This document shows, one piece after another, positions 43,365 through 52,677 of a DNA stretch of 64,000 bases. This DNA is from Enterococcus phoeniculicola ATCC BAA-412 (GTDB lineage: Bacteria; Bacillota; Bacilli; Lactobacillales; Enterococcaceae): the NCBI RefSeq assembly GCF_000407505.1, contig NZ_ASWE01000004.1, forward strand, positions 372,001 to 436,000, in the 5' to 3' direction. Within the stretch, counting starts at the first letter, position 1; the number at the start of each line of letters is the position of its first letter. The position numbers and the translations under genes are program-made. The notes below the pieces were generated by a model. That model was not told the origin of the DNA. It saw nothing but the letters and a program-made list of their open reading frames with translations, and ran no database searches.

Positions 43365-43389
43365 TATTTATGGTAATGATACTAATTGT

Positions 43390-43419
43390 GAGTGAGCGGA
43401 TTTTTCGCTCACTCTTTTT
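43390..43419 (+). terminator. Intrinsic terminator in the rimP leader (probable attenuator)
   Basis: GAGTGAGCG (43390-43398) pairs perfectly with CGCTCACTC (43406-43414), then TTTTT. It lies downstream of the operon promoter and 43 bp before the rimP start, so it must be passed to express nusA and infB. Confidence 0.75.
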
Positions 43420-43461
43420 AATGGAATTACGGAATTAGACTCTTAAAGGAGGCGAAAAATT

Positions 43462-43935
43462 TTGAGTAATGTGGTAGAAACGGTGACCGATTTTCTAATG
43501 CCCATCTTAGATGAACAAAATTTTGAACTTGTAGAAGTGGAATTTGTAAAGGAAGGAAAAAATTGGTTTCTTCGTGTGTACATCGACAAAGATGGTGGTA
43601 TTGATATCGAAGAATGTGCGCTAGTGAGTGAACGATTAAGTGAAAAGTTAGATTCTGCCGATCCAGATCCTATCCCACAAGCATATTTTCTAGAGGTTTC
43701 ATCTCCTGGAGCTGAACGTCCGTTAAAAAAAGAAGCTGATTATGAAAAAGCTATTGGAGAATATATCCATGTTTCACTTTATCAAGCAATTGATGGAGAA
43801 AAGATTTACCAAGGATTTTTACAATCTGTTACTCCAGAAGAGCTTGTTTTAAAAATCAGAATCAAAACGCGGGAAAAAGAACTTGTTTTAGAACGTAAAA
43901 ATATTGCGAAAGCTCGTTTAGCTATTCAATTTTAA
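43462..43935 (+). CDS. rimP: Ribosome maturation factor RimP
   Basis: Helps assembly of the 30S subunit. 157 aa with the N-terminal [30 protein letters not shown] domain and the [20 protein letters not shown] motif that joins the two domains. The start is TTG 43462 behind AAAGGAGG (43446-43453). It opens the operon rimP-nusA-rnpM-ylxQ-infB-rbfA, the standard Firmicutes order. Confidence 0.95.
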   Translation: MSNVVETVTDFLMPILDEQNFELVEVEFVKEGKNWFLRVYIDKDGGIDIEECALVSERLSEKLDSADPDPIPQAYFLEVSSPGAERPLKKEADYEKAIGEYIHVSLYQAIDGEKIYQGFLQSVTPEELVLKIRIKTREKELVLERKNIAKARLAIQF

Positions 43936-43953
43936 TATCGGAGGAATTAAAAA

Positions 43954-45147
43954 ATGAGTAAAGAAATGTTGAACGCTTTAGATGCTCTTGAAGCTGAAAA
44001 AGGCGTATCTAAAGAAATCGTCATTGAGGCTCTAGAAGCAGCACTAGTTTCTGCATACAAACGTCACTATGGTCAAGCACAAAACGTTGTTGTAGAATTT
44101 GAACAAAAAAAAGGAAACATTCACGTATATGCAGTAAAAGAAGTAACAGAAGAGGTAATGGATTCTCAGTTAGAAGTATCATTAAAAGATGCGTTACTGA
44201 TTAATCCAGCTTATGAAATTGGTGATACAATTCGTTTTGAAGTTACACCAAAAGATTTTGGTCGAATTGCGGCACAAACAGCAAAACAAGTGATTTTGCA
44301 ACGTGTTCGTGAAGCGGAACGAGATATTATCTACAATGAATTCAGTGCATACGAAAAAGATATCATGCAAGGAATTGTTGAAAGACAAGATCACCGCTAT
44401 ATCTATGTAAATTTAGGCAAAATTGAAGCTGTCTTATCAAAGCAGGATCAAATGCCAAATGAATTTTATCAGCCACATGATCGTATTAAAGTCTATGTTG
44501 CTCGTGTTGAAAAGTCTTCAAAAGGACCTCAAGTATTTGTTAGCCGTAGCCATCCTGATTTATTACGTCGCTTATTTGAGCAAGAAGTACCAGAAGTTTA
44601 TGATGGGATTGTAGAAATCATCAGTATTGCACGTGAAGCAGGCGATCGTTCAAAAATTGCTGTTCATTCTATGGATGAAAACATTGATCCCGTGGGTACA
44701 TGTGTTGGACCAAAAGGACAACGAGTTCAGGCAATTGTTAATGAATTAAAGGGTGAAAATATGGATATTGTTGAATGGAATGATGATCCAGCAATCTATA
44801 TTGCCAATGCACTAAACCCTGCACAGGTAGTAGATGTTATATTTGATCCTACAAATAGTAAAGCGTGCACAGTGGTTGTACCTGATTATCAATTATCATT
44901 AGCTATTGGAAAACGTGGTCAAAATGCGCGTCTTGCAGCGAAATTAACTGGATTCAAAATTGATATTAAGTCAGAATCTGATATGGCTAGTTTCTATGAG
45001 CAAGAAGCAGAAAAATCGGATGAGATTATTGCGTCAGATATGACTGCAGATGATTACGAAAATATGGAATTTAATGAAGCAGAGACAGAAGCACTTGAAG
45101 AAGCAGAAGCTGTCGAAGAAGCAGAAGTAGTTGAAGAAACAGAATAA
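43954..45147 (+). CDS. nusA: Transcription termination/antitermination protein NusA
   Basis: Binds RNA polymerase and modulates pausing and intrinsic termination. Order: N-terminal polymerase-binding domain (1-125), S1 domain (about 130-200, QGIVERQDHRYIYVNLGK), then two KH domains (GTCVGPKGQRVQAI and LSLAIGKRGQNARLA). An acidic tail of repeated EAE units ends the 397-aa chain, as in other Firmicutes. The start is ATG 43954 behind CGGAGGA. NusA may control its own operon through the leader terminator. Confidence 0.97.
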   Translation: MSKEMLNALDALEAEKGVSKEIVIEALEAALVSAYKRHYGQAQNVVVEFEQKKGNIHVYAVKEVTEEVMDSQLEVSLKDALLINPAYEIGDTIRFEVTPKDFGRIAAQTAKQVILQRVREAERDIIYNEFSAYEKDIMQGIVERQDHRYIYVNLGKIEAVLSKQDQMPNEFYQPHDRIKVYVARVEKSSKGPQVFVSRSHPDLLRRLFEQEVPEVYDGIVEIISIAREAGDRSKIAVHSMDENIDPVGTCVGPKGQRVQAIVNELKGENMDIVEWNDDPAIYIANALNPAQVVDVIFDPTNSKACTVVVPDYQLSLAIGKRGQNARLAAKLTGFKIDIKSESDMASFYEQEAEKSDEIIASDMTADDYENMEFNEAETEALEEAEAVEEAEVVEETE

Positions 45148-45170
45148 ATAGTTTTGGGAGGCGAAAATAG

Positions 45171-45470
45171 ATGAAAAAACGAAAAATCCCTTTGCGAAAA
45201 TCAGTTGTATCTGGGGAGATGAAGCCTAAAAAAGAAATGATTCGTATTACACGTTCTAAAGAAGGCGAAGTCGCCATCGATCCAACCGGAAAATTACCAG
45301 GGCGAGGAGCTTATGTTTCTATTGAGCCGGCAGAAGTTCAACAAGCTTGGGATAAGAAAATTCTTGATCGCGTGTTAGAAACAACACTGTCAGATGAATT
45401 TTATCAAGAACTGCTGGACTATGTTACACACCAAAAAGCGCGAAGAGAGTTATTTGCAAATGACAAATGA
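45171..45470 (+). CDS. rnpM: RNA-binding protein YlxR/RnpM
   Basis: 99 aa, DUF448. The motif KIPLRKSVVSGEMKPKKEMIRI (pos. 3-24) and LPGRGAYVSI are characteristic; it lacks the common CxxC pair near the start (SVVSGE replaces CVVTGE). In B. subtilis YlxR was reported to bind and regulate RNase P. GGGAGGCG lies before the ATG. It overlaps ylxQ by 11 bp. Confidence 0.9.
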   Translation: MKKRKIPLRKSVVSGEMKPKKEMIRITRSKEGEVAIDPTGKLPGRGAYVSIEPAEVQQAWDKKILDRVLETTLSDEFYQELLDYVTHQKARRELFANDK

Positions 45471-45765
45471 TCAAAAGGCACTGAATATGTTGGGGTTAGC
45501 TATGCGTGCTGGAAAACTGGTCACTGGAGAAGAGATGACAATACAAGACATCCGTCGCCAAAAATCAAAATTAGTTTTTGTTGCGAGCGATGCCAGTGAA
45601 AATACTAGAAAAAAATTACAAGACAAGAGTTCTCATTATGAAGTGACTTGCTTAGAATCGTTTACCCACGAAGAGCTTAGCCAAGCAATTGGAAAGGCGC
45701 GGATGGTTATCGGAATCAACGATCAAGGGTTCGCGAAGAAGATCAAGGAACTAATATTAGGTTAG
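45460..45765 (+). CDS. ylxQ: L7Ae/L30e-like ribosomal protein YlxQ
   Basis: 101 aa, L7Ae fold, a probable kink-turn RNA binder: QKALNMLGLAMRAGKLVTGEE at the start and KLVFVASDASENTRKKL in the middle. The chosen start, ATG 45460, overlaps the end of rnpM by 11 bp; a longer in-frame reading back to 45394 would lie wholly inside rnpM. Confidence 0.9.
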   Translation: MTNDQKALNMLGLAMRAGKLVTGEEMTIQDIRRQKSKLVFVASDASENTRKKLQDKSSHYEVTCLESFTHEELSQAIGKARMVIGINDQGFAKKIKELILG

Positions 45766-45777
45766 GAAGGTGATTGC

Positions 45778-48354
45778 ATGGGGAAAAAACGAATTTACGA
45801 ACTTGCAAAAGAAATTAATAAATCAAGCAAAGATGTTGTGGATAAGGCACAAGCTCTAGGCATGGATGTTAAAAATCATATGGGGTCAATCTCTGGAGAT
45901 GATGAAAAAAAATTGCGTCAAGCATTATCAGGGGGAACTACTATGACAACATCAAATACAAATCAAGCACGTCCACAAAATCAGAAACCAGCAAATCAAA
46001 AACCAGCTAACCAGAATCAAACGCAAAGCCAACAAGGACAACAACGTCCGCAAACAAATCAAAACCGTCCAGCAGGACAAGGACAACAGCGTCCACAAAC
46101 AAACCAAAACCGTCCAGCAGGACAAGGACAACAACGTCCACAAACAAATCAAAATCGTCCAGCAGGACAAGGACAACAACGTCCACAAACAAATCAAAAT
46201 CGTCCAGCAGGACAAGGACAGCAACGTCCACAGACAAATCAAAACCGTCCAGCAGGACAAGGACAGCAACGTCCACAAACAAATCAAAATCGTCCAGCAG
46301 GACAAGGACAACAACGTCCACAGACAAATCAAAACCGTCCAGCAGGACAAGGACAGCAACGTCCACAAACAACCCAAGGAACTAGCCAAGGACAACAAAG
46401 TAACCAAAACCGTTCAGGCGGCGGACAAGGAAATACTCAAAACCGTGGTGGGCGTACAAACAACTACGGTAATCAAAATCGTAATAATTTTGGTGGAAAC
46501 CAAAACCGTAACAAGTTTAATAAAAAAGGGAAAAAAGGAAAGCATCAACCACAATCCAATAAACCAGCAGTTCCACCACGTAAATTCCGTGAACTTCCAG
46601 AAGTGTTAGAGTACACAGAAGGGATGAATGTTGCTGATATCGCGAAAAAGATCCATCGTGAACCTGCTGAAATTATCAAAAAACTCTTTATGATGGGTGT
46701 AATGGTTAACCAAAACCAAGCACTTGATAAAGATACAATCGAATTACTTGCAGCAGATTATGGTATGGAAGCTGAAGAAAAAGTACAAGTGGATGTAGCC
46801 GATATTGATAAATTCTTTGAACCAGAAGCTTTAGTTGAAGAAAATCTAGTTTCTCGTCCACCGGTTGTAACGATTATGGGACACGTTGACCATGGGAAAA
46901 CAACATTGCTTGATACTCTACGCCATTCACGCGTAACAAGTGGTGAAGCAGGTGGGATTACTCAGCATATTGGGGCATATCAAATTGATATTGATGGCAA
47001 ACCTATTACATTCTTGGATACTCCAGGACATGCGGCATTCACAAGTATGCGTGCACGTGGTGCTAGTATCACTGATATCACTATCTTAGTTGTAGCAGCT
47101 GATGATGGAGTAATGCCACAAACAATTGAAGCAATTAACCATGCAAAAGCAGCAAACGTTCCAATTATTGTTGCGGTGAATAAGATTGATAAACCGGCAG
47201 CTAACCCTCAACATGTAATGCAGGAATTAAGTGAATATGAGTTAATCCCAGAAGCGTGGGGTGGGGAAACCATCTTTGTTGAAATTTCAGCGAAATTTGG
47301 CCAAAACATTGAAGAACTTTTAGAAATGGTTCTTTTAGTGGCAGAGGTTGAGGATTTAAAAGCTGATCCTAAGATGCGTGCAATTGGTACTGTTATTGAA
47401 GCTCGTCTTGATAAAGGAAAAGGACCGGTTGCAACTTTACTTGTTCAACAAGGAACCTTACATGTAGGAGATCCTATTGTTGTAGGAAATACTTATGGTC
47501 GTGTGCGTGTAATGACCAATGATATAGGCCGTCGTGATAAAGCTGCGGGTCCTGCAACACCAGTTGAGATTACAGGATTGAATGATGTACCACAAGCAGG
47601 AGATCGTTTTGTTGTCTATGAGGATGAAAAAACAGCTCGTGCTGCTGGGGAAGAACGTGCTAAACGTGCATTACTTGAGCAACGTGCAGTAAGTAGTCGT
47701 GTAACATTGGATAACTTGTTTGAAAGCTTAAAAGATGGTGAGTTAAAAGATGTTAACGTCATTATTAAAGCGGATGTTCAAGGATCTGCTGAAGCCTTGG
47801 CTGCTTCATTGAAGAAGATTGATGTTGAAGGTGTGCGTGTGAAAATCGTCCATTCAGCAGTTGGAGCAATCAATGAAAGTGACGTAACACTTGCAGCAGC
47901 AAGTAACGCAATTATCATTGGATTTAACGTTCGTCCTACAACTCAAGCAAAACAACAAGCAGAATCAGAGGAAGTAGATATTCGTTTACACCGAATTATT
48001 TATAAAGCAATTGATGAAATCGAAACAGCAATGAAAGGCATGTTAGATCCTGAATTTGAAGAAAAAATTACAGGACAAATGGTTGTTCGTGAACTTTACA
48101 AAGTTTCTAAAGTTGGAACAATTGCCGGTTGTTATGTAACAGAAGGCTTCATCAGACGTGATAGTGGCGTACGTGTCATCCGTGATGGTATTGTTATCTA
48201 TGAAGGAGTTCTAGCAAGCTTGAAACGTTTTAAAGACGATGCAAAAGAAGTAAAATTAGGCTATGAATGTGGCGCGATGATTGAAAAATTCAATGACTTA
48301 AAAGTTGAAGATGTTATCGAAGGCTTCGTCATGGAAGAAATTAAAAACGATTAA
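45778..48354 (+). CDS. infB: Translation initiation factor IF-2
   Basis: GTPase that places fMet-tRNA on the 30S subunit. After a short N-terminal helical domain ([22 protein letters not shown]), the linker from about residue 60 to 260 is Gln/Asn/Arg/Gly-rich and includes seven identical 15-aa repeats ([15 protein letters not shown]). The second N domain follows, then the G domain with [17 protein letters not shown] and NKIDKP, and domains II-IV. 858 aa. AAGGTGATTGC precedes the ATG. The core is normal; only the linker is unusual. Confidence 0.97.
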   Translation: MGKKRIYELAKEINKSSKDVVDKAQALGMDVKNHMGSISGDDEKKLRQALSGGTTMTTSNTNQARPQNQKPANQKPANQNQTQSQQGQQRPQTNQNRPAGQGQQRPQTNQNRPAGQGQQRPQTNQNRPAGQGQQRPQTNQNRPAGQGQQRPQTNQNRPAGQGQQRPQTNQNRPAGQGQQRPQTNQNRPAGQGQQRPQTTQGTSQGQQSNQNRSGGGQGNTQNRGGRTNNYGNQNRNNFGGNQNRNKFNKKGKKGKHQPQSNKPAVPPRKFRELPEVLEYTEGMNVADIAKKIHREPAEIIKKLFMMGVMVNQNQALDKDTIELLAADYGMEAEEKVQVDVADIDKFFEPEALVEENLVSRPPVVTIMGHVDHGKTTLLDTLRHSRVTSGEAGGITQHIGAYQIDIDGKPITFLDTPGHAAFTSMRARGASITDITILVVAADDGVMPQTIEAINHAKAANVPIIVAVNKIDKPAANPQHVMQELSEYELIPEAWGGETIFVEISAKFGQNIEELLEMVLLVAEVEDLKADPKMRAIGTVIEARLDKGKGPVATLLVQQGTLHVGDPIVVGNTYGRVRVMTNDIGRRDKAAGPATPVEITGLNDVPQAGDRFVVYEDEKTARAAGEERAKRALLEQRAVSSRVTLDNLFESLKDGELKDVNVIIKADVQGSAEALAASLKKIDVEGVRVKIVHSAVGAINESDVTLAAASNAIIIGFNVRPTTQAKQQAESEEVDIRLHRIIYKAIDEIETAMKGMLDPEFEEKITGQMVVRELYKVSKVGTIAGCYVTEGFIRRDSGVRVIRDGIVIYEGVLASLKRFKDDAKEVKLGYECGAMIEKFNDLKVEDVIEGFVMEEIKND
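46036..46350 (+). repeat. Seven tandem 45-bp repeats inside infB
   Basis: Seven in-frame copies of a 45-bp unit (encoding [15 protein letters not shown]), plus a partial eighth ending near 46370. Copies differ only at synonymous positions (cag/caa, aat/aac, ccg/cca), so the peptide repeat is exact while the DNA is mildly diverged. Confidence 0.95.
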
Positions 48355-48372
48355 TTAAAGGAGGCCGCTCAA

Positions 48373-48723
48373 ATGGCTAACTATAGAGACCGCCGAGTCG
48401 GTCAAGAAATTTTGAAAGAAGTAAACGCAATTCTACGAAAAAAAGTACGTGATCCTCGAGTACAAGAGGTAACAATTACGGACGTTCGTGTGACAGGTGA
48501 TTTACAGCAAGCAACCATTTACTACAGTTTATTATCAGATTTAGCATCTGATCAACAAAAAGCACAACAAGGATTGGATAAGGCAACAGGTCTGATTCGA
48601 CGAGAGTTGGGTCACGCACTGAGCTTATACAAAACACCTGAGCTAATTTTTGAGTTAGATGAATCCGTAAAATACGGTAACCATATCGATGATTTGATTC
48701 GTAAACTAAATACACAAGACTAA
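48373..48723 (+). CDS. rbfA: Ribosome-binding factor A
   Basis: 116 aa cold-shock-related 30S maturation factor with a KH-type fold: [21 protein letters not shown] at the start and [20 protein letters not shown] at the end. AAAGGAGG precedes the ATG. Last gene of the nusA-infB operon. Confidence 0.96.
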   Translation: MANYRDRRVGQEILKEVNAILRKKVRDPRVQEVTITDVRVTGDLQQATIYYSLLSDLASDQQKAQQGLDKATGLIRRELGHALSLYKTPELIFELDESVKYGNHIDDLIRKLNTQD

Positions 48724-48727
48724 AACG

Positions 48728-48767
48728 AAGCGGAAAACCCTATGTCGATTGGGGTTTTCCGCTTTTT
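48728..48767. terminator. Terminator between rbfA and the LysM lipoprotein gene
   Basis: AAGCGGAAAACCC (48728-48740) pairs with GGGGTTTTCCGCTT (48751-48764), then TTTT. It serves the rightward operon; the A-run on the left lets it also serve the leftward gene. Confidence 0.85.
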
Positions 48768-49570
48768 TATTTTATACGAATTGATTGTCCGGGGATTAAA
48801 TTGAAATTATCTGGACTCATACCATTTAGTTCAAAGATAGTTTCTACAGGGACACCGGTACGTTCCGCAATTTGATCTGGCCCTTCTCCAACTTGTACTA
48901 CCGTATACTTTTCACCAGCTAAACGCTCACTTGATTGTAGAACCTCAGAGTATGCTGTGGGGGATTCTGATTTTTCTGTTTGTTGAGGAGATTCAACAGT
49001 ATATTCTTCATATGAAGGTTCACTAAATTCTGGTGCTTCAGGTGTAGAAGATGCCATATATGCATCGAAAATTTTTTGAGCTTCTTTAGAATAAACATCT
49101 ATTAACTTGCCGACCCATTCTTCATAAACAGAATAGTCATCTTGTGTATTTAATTGTATTCCAGCCATTTTTGTTACACCTTCATTTGAAATTTCGGCAA
49201 GTGTGGCCACTTTTTTATTTGATAATTCGGCTAAAGCATTTATTCCACCTTGAATAGATGGATATTCTGCATTATATTCATCAACTAATTTAGGTGCTTC
49301 TTCTTGCAACTTTTTAGTATATTCATCAAGAACGGATTGGTAGGTCGTTTTTAATTCTACTTCTTTTGTAGTTTCTTCTATTTTAGTAGAAGACTTAGTT
49401 ATGTTTGCTTTAGTATTGCTTGTTTTAGTACCATTTGTTTTAGTATCACTTGTTTCAGCTAGTGATGTTGACGAATGACTAGAATTACTAATTTGTTCAT
49501 TTTTATTGTTTGAGCATCCACTCAAAAAAATCACTGCTAATAGTGTGAATATCAATCCTGACTTTTTCAA
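48767..49570 (-). CDS. LysM-domain lipoprotein
   Basis: 267 aa. The signal peptide ends in the lipobox FLSGC with Cys19 as anchor. A Ser/Thr/Asn/Lys-rich linker (about 20-72) contains short TKxSNTKAN-like repeats, then a helical middle region (about 73-190) and a C-terminal LysM (YTVVQVGEGPDQIAERTGVP to PGQSIRIK, about 222-267) that should bind peptidoglycan. It is surface-attached through both lipid and wall contacts. The gene stands alone with its own upstream region and has no recognised enzyme domain. Confidence 0.85.
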   Translation of the reverse strand: MKKSGLIFTLLAVIFLSGCSNNKNEQISNSSHSSTSLAETSDTKTNGTKTSNTKANITKSSTKIEETTKEVELKTTYQSVLDEYTKKLQEEAPKLVDEYNAEYPSIQGGINALAELSNKKVATLAEISNEGVTKMAGIQLNTQDDYSVYEEWVGKLIDVYSKEAQKIFDAYMASSTPEAPEFSEPSYEEYTVESPQQTEKSESPTAYSEVLQSSERLAGEKYTVVQVGEGPDQIAERTGVPVETIFELNGMSPDNFNLIPGQSIRIK

Positions 49571-49789
49571 TTTCTTCCCTCATTTCCCTATTTTAATCAC
49601 TTTCATTATAGCAGATTATACATAAAAAATACTATCGTAATAAAATGATATAATTGGATAATGTACTTATTAAATCATTTTATTTGATAAATATATATGC
49701 CATTTTCAAGAATATCAATATAAAAGTGCTTGTTATTTATTTTTTGTGGTAGAATTACAGTTAAAGTTTCATTTATAAAAGAGGTAAAA

Positions 49790-51100
49790 ATGAGAAAGAA
49801 AATAATTTTTGGAATAATGTTAGTTTTATTTATAACAATAGTGGGCATAAATCTCTATACACCATTGTATTCAGATGACTTATATATGACTCAATATAAA
49901 TCGGTTATGGATATATGGAATGCAAGTGTAGATGACTATTTCAATTGGAACGGTCGTTTTATAGGACAGACTTTATTTAGGCTGTTAGTTTATATCCCTT
50001 CATGGTTATTTGCACTCGTAAACGCTGCAATATTCTGTATTTTTGTATTTGTGACGTTTCTACTGTCTTCAAAAAATTGGAAAAATTTATCCCCATTAAA
50101 GCTAGTTATTGTTATCAGTTTGTTTGTTCTATTTATCCCTTCGTTTGGGCAAACCATATTATGGAGAGCTGGCGCAGGGAACTATTTATGGACGACAACT
50201 ATAATCTTATCAATGATACTGCCTTATTACAGTCATTTTTTTGAAACTCATGAGGGGTTATTATTTCCCAAAAGGATATTATATCCTTATCTAACTATTT
50301 TTGGGATTGCTGCTGGACTGTCAAATGAAAATACGTCAGGCGGTTTACTACTTTGTTTACTTGGTTTTCTAGGTTATGAATATTTTCATAAAAAGAAGGT
50401 GGCATGGTGGCAAGTATATGGTTTTATGGCAACTTTATTTGGCTTTCTAATCTTATTGATGTCTCCAGGAAACAAAATTAGAACTGCTGCAACAGTTGGA
50501 TCAGACTACTTAACACTAAAAAATATGGTTTTATGGCTATTAAATATTATGGAAGCTCTGTATAATGAGCATCTTTGGTTGTTTGTCGGTATAGCTGTTT
50601 GTGCCACGTTATCCTTACTATTTTGGTTTGATAAAAAGAAGTACCTTATGGGTGTTTTTTTTACAATTATCGGTTTAGCAACTATCTATGCATTAATAAT
50701 GTCTCCGTTAGGGCATGAGGGTGGTCGTCCGTTTTTTGGCGGATTAGTATTTTTAATTCTTGGACTTTTGAACTTCTTTCCAGATGAAAAGACTAGTGAT
50801 GTTACCCGAAAAATATACTATCCATTCGTATCTGCCTTACTTGTTGTCACGTTGTTCACTGCAGTTGTAGGATTGAAAGATTACTATTATTCTAGCCAAG
50901 CGATAAAAGCCAGATATGATTTTGTGGAAAGCCAAATTGACTCTAATGATAGAATCGAAGCGCAAGAACTAAGCTATCAACCGCAAAGTCGTTTCTCGAT
51001 TAATTATGGATTAGAAGATATTGGTGAAGATGAATATGCATTTCCAAACTCTGGATACCAAGTTTATTTTGGCATAAAAGGGATTATTTTGAAGGATTAA
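49790..51100 (+). CDS. DUF6056 polytopic membrane protein (GT-C-like)
   Basis: 436 aa with about 10-11 membrane helices. The conserved parts DDLYMTQ, the NWNGRFIGQ loop and TILWRAGAGNYLWTTTI are as in the DUF6056 family, which resembles GT-C glycosyltransferases that add sugars to wall polymers or lipids. The Asp-Asp in SDDLYM is a candidate catalytic pair. I chose ATG 49790, which follows AAAAGAGG; a longer in-frame start at 49730 overlaps an extended -10 TGgTAGAAT (49747-49755). It stands alone. The substrate is unknown. Confidence 0.75.
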   Translation: MRKKIIFGIMLVLFITIVGINLYTPLYSDDLYMTQYKSVMDIWNASVDDYFNWNGRFIGQTLFRLLVYIPSWLFALVNAAIFCIFVFVTFLLSSKNWKNLSPLKLVIVISLFVLFIPSFGQTILWRAGAGNYLWTTTIILSMILPYYSHFFETHEGLLFPKRILYPYLTIFGIAAGLSNENTSGGLLLCLLGFLGYEYFHKKKVAWWQVYGFMATLFGFLILLMSPGNKIRTAATVGSDYLTLKNMVLWLLNIMEALYNEHLWLFVGIAVCATLSLLFWFDKKKYLMGVFFTIIGLATIYALIMSPLGHEGGRPFFGGLVFLILGLLNFFPDEKTSDVTRKIYYPFVSALLVVTLFTAVVGLKDYYYSSQAIKARYDFVESQIDSNDRIEAQELSYQPQSRFSINYGLEDIGEDEYAFPNSGYQVYFGIKGIILKD

Positions 51101-51459
51101 CAATCACGGTGAAAGAAGAAATAGATATGTTATTTGTTGGAATGGAAAAGAGAGTGGGACATAACTAATTAAGTTGTTCCCCACCTTTGTAAAACCTTAA
51201 TAAAGGTTGGGAACGGAAGGAACTCATCTCCACTGCGTTTCGCTCTCAACAACTTCTACCTAGAGTTGAAGGCTTCGAAAATAAGCTGAACATTTCTGTC
51301 CCGACCTCTTTCCTACGATTAGTCAAGAAGAAAATCTAACGATCTTCTTACGTTTTAACTAGGGCAAGAATAACCATCAAAGCACACACCAAATAAACCA
51401 GATGTCTACCTAAAATTTTTATCTGGTTTGTGGTATAATTTGCTCATAAGGACTTGTCC
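51101..51459. other. Intergenic region DUF6056-IS110 element
   Basis: Holds the long palindrome (51148-51311), then an AAACCAGAT (51395-51403)/ATCTGGTTT (51421-51429) hairpin and a TAAGGACttGTCCTTA palindrome at 51447-51462 that overlaps the transposase stop. The last two lie in the 3' noncoding end of the IS110 element. Confidence 0.6.
51148..51311. repeat. Palindromic repeat (dispersed family, copy 3, long form)
   Basis: Begins AAGAGAGTGGGACATAACT and ends TTCTGTCCCGACCTCTT. The ends are inverted repeats (AAGAG-GT-GGGACA with TGTCCCGACCTCTT); inner parts hold further small hairpins such as CCTTAATAAAGG. It follows the DUF6056 gene and precedes the IS element. Confidence 0.7.
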
Positions 51460-51462
51460 TTA
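51395..51462 (-). terminator. Hairpins at the 3' end of the IS110 transposase
   Basis: Palindromes at 51447-51462 and 51395-51429 follow the transposase stop. They may end its message or mark the right end of the element; the end itself is not defined by terminal repeats. Confidence 0.45.
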
Positions 51463-52677
51463 TTGGTCGTTAGAGGCCGTATACGCATAAGCGTACCTTG
51501 TATGATTCCTGACCATGGAATACATGCACTTCAGAAGCTTGTTGATACAAGCAACTGTGGCAACCTTCTCTTTCTTAGGAGCAGGTTGCTTTTTTAGTTT
51601 ATAGTAATAATCTACTAAGTGATTAGGAGCAGCTCGCTGCTGTCGAATCATGTTTCGGATGGTGAAGTAAAGAATTTTTCGTGCCTTTGGATTCCCTCTC
51701 TTGTTGATGTGGTCTTTTCCAACATACTTTCCAGATTGAAAGCGTCGAATATCAATCCCAACAAAAGCATTTAGCTTATTTGAAGTAGAGAATCGTTGGA
51801 TATCGCCTAATTCGCCAAGTAAAAGCACAGCGGTCAATTCCCCAATTCCTGGGATTGACTGATATAATTGAAACGCTTCAAAAGACTGCGCACGTTCAAT
51901 CATCTGTTGTGCCAACTGGTCCTTTTGTTCAAGTAGGTCTTGAAGCAGACAGGCGTAGTATCGGACTTTTTGACACTGAATACTGTCAGAGTCAACGGCA
52001 GGATATGCACAGGAAGCGTAGGCCAAAAGTTGATCCGCTTTTTGCCATGCTCTATTTTCCGAGATCTTTTTTCGAGTTGCTTTCATTAAGCGATTTTTGA
52101 TTTTCGTTCGACTGGAAGAAAGAGCAAAGGCGGGATGAGGGAATAGTTCAATAAGGGACAAAGCATAAAGGGTCACACGACTGGAAAAGAACTGTTCTAC
52201 TTCTGGAAAAGTCAGTTGTAAGGCATTGTGTAAGTCCATGCGAATGCGTTTGATTTTTTCCTCTATTTCTTGATAGAAGCGGGAAAGATCCCGTAAATCC
52301 AAGTAGTGTGATTGTTGGAGTTGTTTGATAGGTCGCTGATTTTTCCAATGAGTCTGAGCTAATTGATGGGCATCGGCTTGATCGGTTTTCCAACTACGCA
52401 AAGAGCCTTCCTCCAACTGCTTTTTTGCTTCTAAAGGATTTAACAGACTATAGAATAGGTGATTGTCCTGACAAAATTTTTCTAACGGACGAGAGTAGAC
52501 TCCTGTCGCTTCAAAAACAATTTCAGGTGTATCAGGTAACGACCGAATTTCTTCCAATAACAGATGAAATCCTTGTTGAGTATGCGTAATTTTCCCTTCT
52601 GAAAGACAATATTCGTCTTGGTAAAGCACTTTGTAACTTTCCCCTTTTGAGACATTAAAAGCTAAGATAAACGTCAT
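51460..52677 (-). CDS. IS110-family transposase (first catalytic Asp replaced by Asn)
   Basis: 405 aa with the two IS110 parts: N-terminal DEDD RuvC-like domain (VFEATGVYSRPL and WKTDQADAHQLAQ hold the Glu and the last two Asp) and the C-terminal transposase_20 domain with IPGIGELTAVLLLGELGDIQRF, ending in FVGIDIRRFQSGKYVGKDHI. The motif that normally reads DVSK near the N-terminus is FNVSKGES, with Asn8 in place of the first catalytic Asp, so activity is doubtful. IS110 enzymes have no terminal inverted repeats and use a bridge RNA from their noncoding end. Reading is uninterrupted. Confidence 0.9.
   Translation of the reverse strand: MTFILAFNVSKGESYKVLYQDEYCLSEGKITHTQQGFHLLLEEIRSLPDTPEIVFEATGVYSRPLEKFCQDNHLFYSLLNPLEAKKQLEEGSLRSWKTDQADAHQLAQTHWKNQRPIKQLQQSHYLDLRDLSRFYQEIEEKIKRIRMDLHNALQLTFPEVEQFFSSRVTLYALSLIELFPHPAFALSSSRTKIKNRLMKATRKKISENRAWQKADQLLAYASCAYPAVDSDSIQCQKVRYYACLLQDLLEQKDQLAQQMIERAQSFEAFQLYQSIPGIGELTAVLLLGELGDIQRFSTSNKLNAFVGIDIRRFQSGKYVGKDHINKRGNPKARKILYFTIRNMIRQQRAAPNHLVDYYYKLKKQPAPKKEKVATVACINKLLKCMYSMVRNHTRYAYAYTASNDQ

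Larger units (their letters stand above)
43141..43461 (+). other. Intergenic region GH1-rimP
   Basis: The first 190 bp show no gene or clear structure. The remainder holds the rimP promoter and a leader terminator, listed separately. No obvious terminator for the sugar island was found in the first part. Confidence 0.5.

Noticed and set aside
46036-46350. Tandem repeats that could be taken for a CRISPR array.
   Set aside because: Units are contiguous, in frame and without spacers, inside infB.
45952-46407. Long antisense frames opposite the infB repeat, with repetitive Leu/Val/Asp-rich protein.
   Set aside because: They exist only because a 45-bp in-frame repeat is open on the other strand too; no ribosome site and no independent support.
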